Of a stretch of 40,355 bases of DNA, positions 1-7,221 are shown piece by piece. The stretch comes from an uncultured Clostridia bacterium. GTDB taxonomy: Bacteria > Bacillota > Clostridia > Christensenellales > UBA1242. Made by a program: the position numbers and the translations under genes. The stretch lies in NCBI GenBank assembly GCA_944383355.1, contig CALWPF010000015.1, forward strand, positions 1 to 40,355, read 5' to 3'. Under the pieces are notes generated by a model. It saw only the letters and a program-made list of their open reading frames with translations. It was not told the DNA's origin and did not search any database. The stretch's first letter is position 1. Each line of letters opens with the position of its first letter.

Positions 1-1
1 C

Positions 2-535
2 GATAGTCATGATCCAGTGCAGGCTGAGGTGGATTATGAATACGCAGTTGAGCAGTTGCAAAGGATAGCAAGCGAAAATGGGGACGAATATAATGTACAG
101 AGCTGGCAAGAGCGTAGAGACAGCATGAATCACAAAAAATCTAGTACTGCTCCTGTAGTGGATCTTGCGGATATTGCTTATTATGATGATGCTGACGGTA
201 ATAGAATGGCTCTCAACTCAGATGAGTTTAGACAAAAAATGGGTATGAAACCTGGGGAAAGTCCGTTAATGGCAATGGTCCGCAATGAATTGCAAAAGCA
301 GGGTAAGGTGCTGACAGATGACAAAACTGGTGTATCATATTATAGTCCTAGCACAGATGAAATATTTAATCCTGATATAGATGTTGAGCAAGATGATTTT
401 GAGGCAAAGATTGAGGCTGATGCACGGGCTATGCGAGAGGAATATGAGCGTAACAAACAGGAATATGTGGCAACTCATGGCGCTGGTAGCGAGGAGTCTG
501 TTAATCAAGATGCTGAGGCTAGAATGCCCAAGTAG
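2..535 (+). CDS. Unrecognised acidic protein, 5' end cut by window edge
   Basis: The reading frame is open from the first base of the window, so the true start lies outside; 177 residues are visible. I do not recognise the family. The visible part is hydrophilic with no membrane segment. It has a central block with YDDADGNRMALNSDEF, followed by an acidic, probably helical C-terminal third rich in Glu, Asp and Lys (EEYERNKQEY region). It ends MPK and is followed by an AT-only inverted repeat. The next gene has its own promoter 52 bases after this stop, so the two may be separate transcripts although they lie in tandem. Codon use resembles rpoB, so nothing suggests recent transfer. A GTG at position 17 could serve as a start, but no ribosome binding site supports it. 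Confidence 0.75.
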   Translation, partial: DSHDPVQAEVDYEYAVEQLQRIASENGDEYNVQSWQERRDSMNHKKSSTAPVVDLADIAYYDDADGNRMALNSDEFRQKMGMKPGESPLMAMVRNELQKQGKVLTDDKTGVSYYSPSTDEIFNPDIDVEQDDFEAKIEADARAMREEYERNKQEYVATHGAGSEESVNQDAEARMPK

Positions 536-586
536 TTAAGAATTTTTTGGCTCTTGTGCTGGTTAAAACTTTTTTAAAAAAGCATA

Positions 587-615
587 TTGCAATTTGATAT
601 CAAAGATGATATAAT
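587..615 (+). promoter_or_regulatory. SigA-type promoter of the 858-residue unknown gene
   Basis: TTGCAA at 587-592 and TATAAT at 610-615 are separated by 17 bases, close to the vegetative consensus. Transcription would begin near 622, about 50 bases before the ATG at 671. Confidence 0.7.
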
Positions 616-670
616 ATACCGAAAGTAAACAAGGAATTAGTATCAAAGTATATAATTTGGGGTGGTTTAT

Positions 671-3247
671 ATGGCAAGGAATATAATAACACGTATTAGG
701 AACATAGGTAGTAGGAGGACTAGTAGTACTACCGCTTCTTCTGTTTTCACTGTGCCTACTTTTGATGGAGAGCAATTTTGGTTCAATAGATTTATGTCCA
801 AAAATTTGATGACTTGGGGACCTTTTTTGCGCAGGTCACAAAATGGCAAACCAAATCTAAAAATTGAGTTTACCAATGTAATAGGACCTAGATTGTATAG
901 TCACAGGAATTTGGGTGAAGGCAAGAGAGATTTTGTTGAGGATATGTCTAGTGAAATGTCTTTTGATATGGAAAATCCAAAGTCACTAAAAAATATATTT
1001 AATGGCGTAGACAACAAGGAGTTGTTTGTACGATTCTTGAATGAGGGTGACAAAGATCCTGGTAGATTTAGTTTTGCTGGGTGTGTATCTTTGATAGATA
1101 ATGGTATTACATTTGAGCGTTTGCTGGGTAAAGAGTTTGATAATGATATCAACCGTGTGACTATTCAAGAGTTGAGCAAAACACTAGACGAAGGGAAGTT
1201 ATCCAGGACCAATGAGGCTAGATGGGCACTATTATCAAGTAATGAGCCTAGATTGACCCCTAGTGAGGCAATTCGTTTCTTGCAAATGGAGAGGTTGATC
1301 AACGACCCTGAGCTGATTAACAATTTGATGACTCAGAGACAGGTAATGGCTGCTGGTGGTATATTTAATCCAGCAAATCCTCCTGAGCCTGTTATGTATA
1401 CTAATTTTAATGTGCCCTTGTACGATATGGGGGCTACTTATCCTACTAGGAGTATTATACCATCATATTCATATGGTAGAGATATCAACAGTTTCTCACA
1501 TATGACACAGATTGAGGACTTTGACAATTTCTTAAAAACATTACAAGAATCTACTGGGACAAAGGTAGTATTTGATGATACAATGCCTCCTGACAGTGTA
1601 GTAGTTGAGACTAGTTATCTTCGTTCAAAAGGTAGACAAGTGGCAGATTATGTTAGTCGTGCTCTAGGTGGCGAAGGGTATGCTGTGGTTCCATCAGCAA
1701 CCATTCACATATCTGCAAATAATACAGAGGCTGAGCGTACATACTTGGCTACAAAGAATTTGTGTAAAGTTGCGATATCTAGATTTTTAGATGAGGTAGA
1801 GGAATTAGTCCAAAAAGGTGCTCCTAACCTGCCTAGCAGTGCAGCATTTGCTGCTGACCGTAGTCGCTTGGAGGATATTGCTAGTTGTATAATTGCTAGT
1901 CAAGTTGTAAAAATGGGTAATCTATCTGATGATGACCAGAGAGTATTATCTGGTATATACAAGCTGGAGGCTTGTCAGGTATTGGGGCAAGTGCAGGACA
2001 AGAATAATACCTGGATGATGCCATTGGTTGCTAGTTTTACAGGTATGAGTTTACCAAAATTTGCAAAAGATTTTAATATTAATTTGCGTGAGTATGCTGT
2101 TAATAATGACCTAGAGCCAACTGATGACTTGAATAGTTTTGTAAAAATACTTTATGCACCAAAGATAGTTGACCCATCGCTCGGTGTATTGAGCAGGGAA
2201 AAAGCTGCGTTGGCTATCAACCCTGATATGTTTTATCGTCGTATTCACCGAGACACCATTGACACTAGGTTGGGTGGTGCGGTAACTTCTCATGATGAAT
2301 CCGATGCAAGAGATTTACCGCCAGCTCCTGATCCTATTCCACCAGCTCCGGCTCCGGAGCCTGATCCCGCTCCTGATCCTATTCCAGACCCTACACCTGA
2401 TCCAGAGCCAGCACCTGATATTCCTAAAGAGCCAGTAATAAAGAAAAAAGGTAAATTTAAACCAGGGTGGGTTGTGTCTGATACAGGTATGACATTCTCT
2501 ATAGCTCAATACTCAAAAGACATAGCTAGATTGGCTAGTGAAGTATTACCAAAGGAATTGCCGGTATTTACCCCAGGTGATGAGTTGATGAATAATGATA
2601 GCTCTGACAAGGTGGCAACAGCAATACGTAATGCTAATACTCATTCTGATGTGATTGTTGGTGAGGATAGTATTGAAACTGCTGAGTTCGTGGATGAAAT
2701 ACGCAAACGTGCTACAAAGAGTATATCTAGGATTTTGACATCAGAGTACAATCGTGCAGTCAGAGCATCTGGCAAGGCATTGTCTAGTAGTAGAGTTAGT
2801 AAAAAGCGTGTGGAAGAGACTGGCTTAAAGCAAGATATAGCTAGCAATGTAACAAAGCAATTTGAAAAAGGTTTGTCAGGTGAGACTGATGCAGCATTTG
2901 CTGATTACCGTGAGGCTGAGGCTACTAGGCGTAGTGAGCTAAACCCTAGATATATTTTGCAACTGTGTGCTAGTGCTAATGTATGTGTAACAGCAGAAGA
3001 ACTAACTGACGATGTTATGGAGTTTTACAAGCAAAATGCAGAGTTGCTAAATGGTGCTAGTGCTGGTACTGTTTACCAAGTATATATGAAGACACTGGGT
3101 AAAGGCAATGTGCATACTGCTATTAGAAATACTGTAGTAAAGCCTTTATTAAATGAAGTATATGATCAAGTGTTACTTACTGGCGATACAGATACAGATG
3201 CTTCTACAGCTTCTAGTACTGCTGGTACTGGTCCAAGACCTGTATAA
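671..3247 (+). CDS. Large unrecognised cytoplasmic-type protein with Pro-rich linker
   Basis: 858 residues with no match to a family I know. The ATG at 671 is preferred over an in-frame GTG at 662 because GGGGTGG (659-665) lies 5 bases ahead of it. The N terminus (MARNIITRIRNIGSRR) is basic and then Ser/Thr-rich. No signal peptide or membrane helix is visible. A proline-rich linker of P-x-P and D/E-P repeats spans about residues 550-590 and is followed by a basic KKKGKFK stretch. It divides an N-terminal region of about 540 residues from a C-terminal region of about 260 residues that looks mostly helical. The tail is Thr/Ser/Asp-rich. Codon use matches neighbouring housekeeping genes. It has its own promoter and probably shares a transcript with the 84-residue gene downstream, which ends at a terminator. 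The two-domain plus linker layout suggests a scaffold or structural protein, but that is a guess. Confidence 0.85.
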   Translation: MARNIITRIRNIGSRRTSSTTASSVFTVPTFDGEQFWFNRFMSKNLMTWGPFLRRSQNGKPNLKIEFTNVIGPRLYSHRNLGEGKRDFVEDMSSEMSFDMENPKSLKNIFNGVDNKELFVRFLNEGDKDPGRFSFAGCVSLIDNGITFERLLGKEFDNDINRVTIQELSKTLDEGKLSRTNEARWALLSSNEPRLTPSEAIRFLQMERLINDPELINNLMTQRQVMAAGGIFNPANPPEPVMYTNFNVPLYDMGATYPTRSIIPSYSYGRDINSFSHMTQIEDFDNFLKTLQESTGTKVVFDDTMPPDSVVVETSYLRSKGRQVADYVSRALGGEGYAVVPSATIHISANNTEAERTYLATKNLCKVAISRFLDEVEELVQKGAPNLPSSAAFAADRSRLEDIASCIIASQVVKMGNLSDDDQRVLSGIYKLEACQVLGQVQDKNNTWMMPLVASFTGMSLPKFAKDFNINLREYAVNNDLEPTDDLNSFVKILYAPKIVDPSLGVLSREKAALAINPDMFYRRIHRDTIDTRLGGAVTSHDESDARDLPPAPDPIPPAPAPEPDPAPDPIPDPTPDPEPAPDIPKEPVIKKKGKFKPGWVVSDTGMTFSIAQYSKDIARLASEVLPKELPVFTPGDELMNNDSSDKVATAIRNANTHSDVIVGEDSIETAEFVDEIRKRATKSISRILTSEYNRAVRASGKALSSSRVSKKRVEETGLKQDIASNVTKQFEKGLSGETDAAFADYREAEATRRSELNPRYILQLCASANVCVTAEELTDDVMEFYKQNAELLNGASAGTVYQVYMKTLGKGNVHTAIRNTVVKPLLNEVYDQVLLTGDTDTDASTASSTAGTGPRPV

Positions 3248-3271
3248 AAATATTTAGTGAGGTATTATAAA

Positions 3272-3526
3272 ATGGCAGAATTGAGTGCGAATGATCCAAA
3301 AGTAATTGAGTTGAGTTATGACATTTTGGAAAAAATTATTACCGCAATTGATTTTAAGACCAAAGATGAATTGGTAAAGTTGGCTGGGATTATGGTAGAC
3401 AAGGTGCAAGAGGGAGATAAGTATCCAGAAATATTGAAACTTGCATACAAAGACGCTCAACACAAAATTGACTTGCTTAGTCTAGATCAAATAAATGAGA
3501 TAAAGTCAATCATTACTAGTGATTAG
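3272..3526 (+). CDS. Small unrecognised helical protein
   Basis: 84 residues from the ATG at 3272; the TGAGG about 10 bases upstream supports this over the GTG at 3257. The protein looks all-helical and amphipathic (MAELSANDPKVIELSYDIL, later DELVKLAGIMVDKVQ), with no Cys and no membrane segment. It lies 24 bases after the 858-residue gene and before a terminator, so it is very likely cotranscribed with it. A small partner or chaperone of the large protein is possible, inferred only from position. Confidence 0.75.
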   Translation: MAELSANDPKVIELSYDILEKIITAIDFKTKDELVKLAGIMVDKVQEGDKYPEILKLAYKDAQHKIDLLSLDQINEIKSIITSD

Positions 3527-3534
3527 TTTAATTT

Positions 3535-3567
3535 AAAAGTATAATGTGCGATACATTATACTTTTTT
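3535..3567 (+). terminator. Intrinsic terminator after the orphan pair
   Basis: A 12-base stem (3535-3546 with 3554-3565) and a 7-base loop run into a T-tract ending at 3567. It closes the transcript of the two unknown genes. Confidence 0.8.
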
Positions 3568-3614
3568 GTATTATTAGACATTTTATAATAATTTTTGACA
3601 TATGCAAATTTTAT

Positions 3615-3643
3615 TTGCCATTTTAAATATATTTTCGTATAAT
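3615..3643 (+). promoter_or_regulatory. SigA-type promoter of the InlB-repeat gene
   Basis: TTGCCA at 3615-3620, 17 bases, TATAAT at 3638-3643. A second TATAAT at 3647-3652 and a TTGACA at 3595-3600 lie nearby but do not pair at usual spacing with each other. TGAGG at 3658-3662 is the ribosome binding site for the ATG at 3672. Confidence 0.6.
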
Positions 3644-3671
3644 TAGTATAATAAACTTGAGGTAATATAGT

Positions 3672-4760
3672 ATGGTAATCCCAAAAAGTTGTAAAGTATT
3701 AATAGTGATGATAGCTGCTATTTTGATATGGGCTATTTTACCAGTTGCTAACACTACCTTTGAGAGTGATGGTGTAGATGCGTTAGGTGAGGAGATTACA
3801 ATTGTTTTTGACACTGCTGGTGGTGTTGCTATAGATAATGCCTCTGTTATTGTAGGAGAGCCTTACAATTTACCTACACCATCAAAGATGGGTTACGCTT
3901 TTGGTGGGTGGCAATATAATGGATCTCCTGTAGCAATAAGTGGCACTACATGGGATATATTACCTGATACGGGGACGGAGATAACTTTGGTTGCTAGTTG
4001 GTCTATCCAAAACTACAACATACTATACACTAACATTGATGATATTATTGGTGAAAATCCTAATCCTAATACATATAACATTAATTCTAATATAGAGTTT
4101 CAACCAGTAGAGAAGTTGGGTTATACATTTGATGGGTGGTACAACGGATTACTGGGGTTAGTGGAAAAGATTGAGCCAAATTCTAGAGTAGGTGATATTA
4201 CACTAGAGGCAGCTTGGAGTGTTGTAGACTACACTATTACATACGAAGATTTATTCACTGCTGATAATAATAATCCTACTACATACAACGTTGAGAGTGC
4301 TATTACGCTATCTAAACCTATACGACTTGGCTACGATTTTGTTGGTTGGTATATTATATCAAATGAGGGAGTAGAGACCTTGGTTACTGAGATAGTGGCA
4401 GGTACTACTGGAGACTTGACCTTGCATGCCAAGTGGTCATTAAAAAGATTTACGGTGAGTTTCAGCGAGGGCGGATACAATAGTATTACTCAAGATTTTG
4501 AGACTACAATAGCCGAGTTACCTACTCCTGAGCGAGATGGTTATATATTTGATGGCTGGTACACAGACCAAACATATAGGCAACAGTTTACTACAGATAC
4601 AGCACTTTATCAAGATTATGTGTTGTATGCAAAGTGGGTAAAGTTGACTGACCCTGTTTGGTATTGGGTACTTGGGGCTTTGGTAATTGTTACGCTTGGA
4701 TTAGCAGTATGGTATATTATTAGTTACAAGAATAGGCAAAAATATGGTTGTGAATTTTAA
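3672..4760 (+). CDS. Membrane-anchored surface protein with four InlB B-repeats
   Basis: 362 residues. An N-terminal hydrophobic segment (about residues 8-25) looks like a signal peptide or anchor. Four consecutive repeats of about 70 residues follow (roughly 42-111, 112-183, 184-256, 257-322). Each has the InlB B-repeat (Listeria-Bacteroides repeat) pattern: a beta strand start, a GY-x-F-x-GW core (GYAFGGW, GYTFDGWY, GYDFVGWY, GYIFDGWY) and an A-x-W end. A C-terminal hydrophobic helix (about 329-351) followed by KNRQK suggests anchoring in the membrane with a short cytoplasmic tail rather than sortase attachment; no LPxTG is seen. Such repeats form rod-like extracellular stalks. Function beyond surface display is unknown. 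It has its own promoter and converges on spoIIID across a shared terminator. Confidence 0.88.
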   Translation: MVIPKSCKVLIVMIAAILIWAILPVANTTFESDGVDALGEEITIVFDTAGGVAIDNASVIVGEPYNLPTPSKMGYAFGGWQYNGSPVAISGTTWDILPDTGTEITLVASWSIQNYNILYTNIDDIIGENPNPNTYNINSNIEFQPVEKLGYTFDGWYNGLLGLVEKIEPNSRVGDITLEAAWSVVDYTITYEDLFTADNNNPTTYNVESAITLSKPIRLGYDFVGWYIISNEGVETLVTEIVAGTTGDLTLHAKWSLKRFTVSFSEGGYNSITQDFETTIAELPTPERDGYIFDGWYTDQTYRQQFTTDTALYQDYVLYAKWVKLTDPVWYWVLGALVIVTLGLAVWYIISYKNRQKYGCEF

Positions 4761-4761
4761 T

Positions 4762-4796
4762 AAAAGGAGGTGAAATTAATTACCTCCTTTTTGTTT
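4762..4796. terminator. Bidirectional terminator shared by the InlB-repeat gene and spoIIID
   Basis: AAAAGGAGGT (4762-4771) pairs with ACCTCCTTTT around a 10-base loop and is followed by T-rich sequence on the plus strand; the minus strand ends in TTTTATT. One stem arm encodes the last residues (KGG) of the minus-strand spoIIID, whose stop lies in the loop. Confidence 0.8.
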
Positions 4797-5039
4797 TTCG
4801 TATTTGATTTTGGTAGCGTTACCACCTCTAATATGTTTTACTTCAAAATTTGTATTTAGCAAGTTTTTTACTTGCTTAAATAAATCTTTATCAACAGTAA
4901 TTAGATATTTATGCAGATAGTTGTGTGCCGTACTTTTGCTAATTCCAAAAAAGTTAGCAGTCTCACGTACTGTGCTTTTGTTTGACAAAAAAAATACTGC
5001 CACCAAACGAATAATCTCTGGACTAGGTTTTTGTTGCAT
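4776..5039 (-). CDS. spoIIID: Sporulation transcription regulator SpoIIID
   Basis: 87 residues. Matches the SpoIIID family in length and motifs: a helix-turn-helix at about residues 22-46 (STVRETANFFGISKSTAHNY) and the conserved basic C-terminal HIRGG-x-ATK-x-KY element at 69-80, which contributes to DNA binding. In known spore formers SpoIIID acts in the mother cell under SigE, switching off early SigE genes and activating sigK and coat genes. The ATG at 5039 is preferred over a GTG at 5051 because GGAG lies 6 bases before it. The C terminus has an extra EKQKGGN that overlaps the shared terminator. It stands alone, between a surface protein and ttcA, not in the usual spoIIQ/mreB neighbourhood. 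A SigE-like promoter lies upstream. Confidence 0.92.
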   Translation of the reverse strand: MQQKPSPEIIRLVAVFFLSNKSTVRETANFFGISKSTAHNYLHKYLITVDKDLFKQVKNLLNTNFEVKHIRGGNATKIKYEKQKGGN

Positions 5040-5069
5040 TTTGTTCTCCACTTATAGCGATTTTTGTAT

Positions 5070-5099
5070 AATTTATGCACCATAGTGGAGTAGATATGT
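5070..5099 (-). promoter_or_regulatory. Possible SigE-type promoter of spoIIID
   Basis: Read on the minus strand: ACATATC (5099-5093), 15 bases, CATAAATT (5077-5070), compared with the SigE consensus KMATATT and CATACANT. A vegetative-looking TTGACA overlaps the -35, 17 bases before a poor TGCATA, so SigA use cannot be excluded. Confidence 0.4.
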
Positions 5100-5147
5100 C
5101 AAACAAAGTCAAACTTTTGCGAATTTTGTTTGTAATGATTTTGGTTA

Positions 5148-5870
5148 TTATTTTTTATTGTTGTAGTTATCAAATAAGTGATAACGCTCTGGACTAATAA
5201 TGGCACTCAATACCTTTTCATGAAGTTTCGGTATCTTTTGGTTTAATTCTTTTAGTATATTCTTGATAGCCTCTCTCTTTGTGTGCTTATCCGCAGGACA
5301 CTTGTTTGGGATAACAGGTAAATCTTTTGCAACTTTGATAATGTCTCCTTCTCGCACAAGCAACATTGGTCTTAGTACTGTTATGTCAGTGCGGTCAAGG
5401 TGTGTAACAGGTGCAAAAGTAGATAATCTACTTTCGTAAAATAATGATAAAAAGAATGTTTCGATTAAATCATCTGCATGATGCCCTAGAGCAACTTTGT
5501 TGCAACCTAGAGACTTTGCAGTGCTATTTAGTAGCCCTCTACGCATTCTTGCGCATAAACTACATGGGTTTTCTTCTTTTCTAACATTAAATAGTAGGTC
5601 GTATAGAGGGGTAGGTATAACATGGTGCTCAATACCTAAATTGTTTATATAATTTGTGAGTTGAGAATAGTCAGTTTCCCCATTAAACATATCTATACTA
5701 ATGGCAGTTAATTCAAAGTGAGCATGATAATATTGTCTAAGTGATGCTAATGCTGTAACCAGTACTAGACTATCTTTGCCACCACTGAGTCCTACTGCGA
5801 TTTTGTCGCCATCTTGTATCATATTGTATCTTTCTAGCGCTTTGCGGATTTTTCCTTGAATGCTTTGCAT
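5148..5870 (-). CDS. ttcA: TtcA-family tRNA-thiolating ATPase
   Basis: 240 residues. An N-type ATP pyrophosphatase: the PP-loop SGGKDS is at residues 29-34 and GHHADD at 128-133. Cys102 and Cys105 (PCSLC) plus Cys190 (NKCPAD) match the three cysteines that hold the iron-sulfur cluster in TtcA, which thiolates cytidine 32 of tRNA in enterobacteria. Firmicute members are often labelled TtcA-family without direct proof of position 32 activity, so the substrate is inferred. Its ATG lies 4 bases after the hydrolase stop, implying translational coupling on one transcript. No clear T-tailed terminator follows; a weak 8-base AT-rich inverted repeat lies between it and spoIIID. Confidence 0.85.
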   Translation of the reverse strand: MQSIQGKIRKALERYNMIQDGDKIAVGLSGGKDSLVLVTALASLRQYYHAHFELTAISIDMFNGETDYSQLTNYINNLGIEHHVIPTPLYDLLFNVRKEENPCSLCARMRRGLLNSTAKSLGCNKVALGHHADDLIETFFLSLFYESRLSTFAPVTHLDRTDITVLRPMLLVREGDIIKVAKDLPVIPNKCPADKHTKREAIKNILKELNQKIPKLHEKVLSAIISPERYHLFDNYNNKK

Positions 5871-5874
5871 TTTA

Positions 5875-6807
5875 TCATACCTTTTTTACAAATTGTTGTA
5901 TTGTCTTGCCTATGGTCATCACAGCCTCTTGCCTAGCAGGGCTATTTAAGTTTATAAATGCGTGTCTGCCATCTTTTCGGTCTTTTGGGAAAATTAAACT
6001 TTTGTTTTTTACGCCATTGGCATTTAATATTTCGATAAACTCTACCGTCTCTGGGTAAAGTAGGTCAACCATACCAACTGTTAGAAAAGATGGAGGAAAT
6101 TTTGGAGTAACGTAGTATATTGGGGAGAAGTTGTGATAAAATTCACCCAAAGATTTGCCTTTGGCTTTTTTGAATCCTTCGTGCAATGGTGGCAATACCG
6201 AAAATTTACTATCTGCCAAGTGATTGAGATTATATACGCCATAAATCAAGACTGTACCGACTATATTACCATTTATAGTTAGATTGTTTGTGGTGATTTT
6301 ACCAGCTATGAGTGCGGACAGATGGGCTCCAGCGCTATCGCCTCCTATGATTAACTTTGATGGGTCTATGCCCAATTTGTCAGCATGTTGCAGGCAAAAT
6401 TGTATGGCGGTGACACAATCTTGATAAGTTACCTCTAGGTCGTACTCGGGTAATAGGCGATAATTGATATTTATTACCACAAAGCCTCTTTGTGCCAGGT
6501 CTTTGCATAATCTTGAATACACTTTTTTGTCAGCGCTGGACCACGCTCCACCATGTATATAAAATAGTGTTGGTGTAGGCTTTATGCCATTTTTGAGTTG
6601 CCTGGATATAGGATAGTGCCAATCAAATTTTTGTAATGAGGAATCTTTTGCCGCATATGGAATATTGTACCTTGATATAACATTAGGAGCATACTTATCT
6701 GTTTTTATAATAGGTAAAATTAATTCGGTTCCTTGGCGTAACATCTTTAATCTCAACTTGGTTTTGAGTGGGAAATTAGGACTGTTGGCGTTGGTTTTTT
6801 TTAACAT
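5875..6807 (-). CDS. Alpha/beta hydrolase, hormone-sensitive-lipase type
   Basis: 310 residues. Oxyanion motif HGGAW at 85-89, nucleophile elbow GDSAG at 156-160 (Ser158), likely acid Asp248 (VGMVDLL) and His282 (GRHAF) complete the triad of the HSL/arylesterase family. No signal peptide, so it probably acts in the cytoplasm on short-chain esters; the natural substrate is unknown. AGGAG lies 6 bases before the ATG. It is the first gene of a two-gene unit with ttcA; no functional link between the two is evident. A modest promoter lies upstream, back to back with the strong plus-strand promoter ahead of rpoB. Confidence 0.87.
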   Translation of the reverse strand: MLKKTNANSPNFPLKTKLRLKMLRQGTELILPIIKTDKYAPNVISRYNIPYAAKDSSLQKFDWHYPISRQLKNGIKPTPTLFYIHGGAWSSADKKVYSRLCKDLAQRGFVVININYRLLPEYDLEVTYQDCVTAIQFCLQHADKLGIDPSKLIIGGDSAGAHLSALIAGKITTNNLTINGNIVGTVLIYGVYNLNHLADSKFSVLPPLHEGFKKAKGKSLGEFYHNFSPIYYVTPKFPPSFLTVGMVDLLYPETVEFIEILNANGVKNKSLIFPKDRKDGRHAFINLNSPARQEAVMTIGKTIQQFVKKV

Positions 6808-6839
6808 TTTTTGCTCCTAAATACTTGGTTTTTTGTGCT

Positions 6840-6867
6840 ATTTTATGTGATTTTATTATTTTGTCAC
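6840..6867 (-). promoter_or_regulatory. Possible promoter of the hydrolase-ttcA unit
   Basis: On the minus strand GTGACA (6867-6862), 16 bases, TAAAAT (6845-6840). The hexamers are imperfect and the surroundings are very AT-rich. Confidence 0.35.
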
Positions 6868-6904
6868 GACCCATATATTTTTATATAAAAAATTATAAAA
6901 TATG

Positions 6905-6933
6905 TTGACAGCAACATTGAATTATGTTATACT
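6905..6933 (+). promoter_or_regulatory. Strong SigA-type promoter upstream of rpoB
   Basis: TTGACA at 6905-6910, 17 bases, TATACT at 6928-6933: nearly perfect consensus. Transcription should start near 6940. A TGTCGAA (a match to the Spo0A box) lies just downstream at 6948-6954, a position where Spo0A could repress; this may be chance. Confidence 0.75.
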
Positions 6934-6939
6934 GACATA

Positions 6940-7086
6940 ACTATTAGTGTCGAATTGCAAAGAGTAGGGTGGATTGTATTGAGTTATTTTAAATTTTTGG
7001 ATTTTTACAGCATAAATATTGGATAAATAACCTGGACAAAGTGCTAAGTACTAGGACATATTTTTTTGTTCGCTTTAGCACTTTTT
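6940..7086 (+). ncRNA. Possible small RNA or rpoB leader attenuator
   Basis: The unit runs from the strong promoter at 6905-6933 to a terminator-like hairpin ending in a T-run at 7086, about 147 bases, with no credible coding frame. A second promoter-like pair lies after the hairpin and before rpoB, so this could be an independent small RNA. It could equally be a leader whose terminator regulates rpoB. I do not recognise it as 6S RNA, SRP RNA or any known riboswitch. Confidence 0.4.
7038..7086 (+). terminator. Intrinsic terminator or attenuator in the rpoB upstream region
   Basis: AAAGTGCTAA (7038-7047) pairs perfectly with TTAGCACTTT (7075-7084) and a T-run follows. The 27-base loop is long for a simple terminator and contains a run of seven T, so an alternative fold is possible. 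Confidence 0.55.
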
Positions 7087-7115
7087 GTATTTTGCTGTGT
7101 TTTTTCTATCTACAA

Positions 7116-7145
7116 TTGACTCTCTTGGCAAGGTAACTTTATAGT
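7116..7145 (+). promoter_or_regulatory. Proximal rpoB promoter candidate
   Basis: TTGACT at 7116-7121, 18 bases, TATAGT at 7140-7145. It would give a leader of about 70 bases before the rpoB ATG. GGAGGG at 7208-7213 is the ribosome binding site, 8 bases before the ATG. Confidence 0.5.
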
Positions 7146-7221
7146 ACAATATACCACAGTATAGCCAAATTTGGCAAGTAATTAGATACTTTTATTTGTA
7201 ACATTATGGAGGGAAAGCGTT

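Noticed and set aside
563..775. 70-residue minus-strand frame over the promoter at 587-615
   Set aside because: Low-complexity AT-rich reading with no ribosome binding site, overlapping the promoter and start of the 858-residue gene.
5100..5140. AT-rich inverted repeat after ttcA as a terminator
   Set aside because: CAAACAAA/TTTGTTTG has only two G-C pairs and no T-tract.
7038..7086. Reading the rpoB upstream hairpin as a known riboswitch or 6S RNA
   Set aside because: No conserved aptamer sequence and no 6S-type long bulged stem could be made; kept only as an unnamed candidate.
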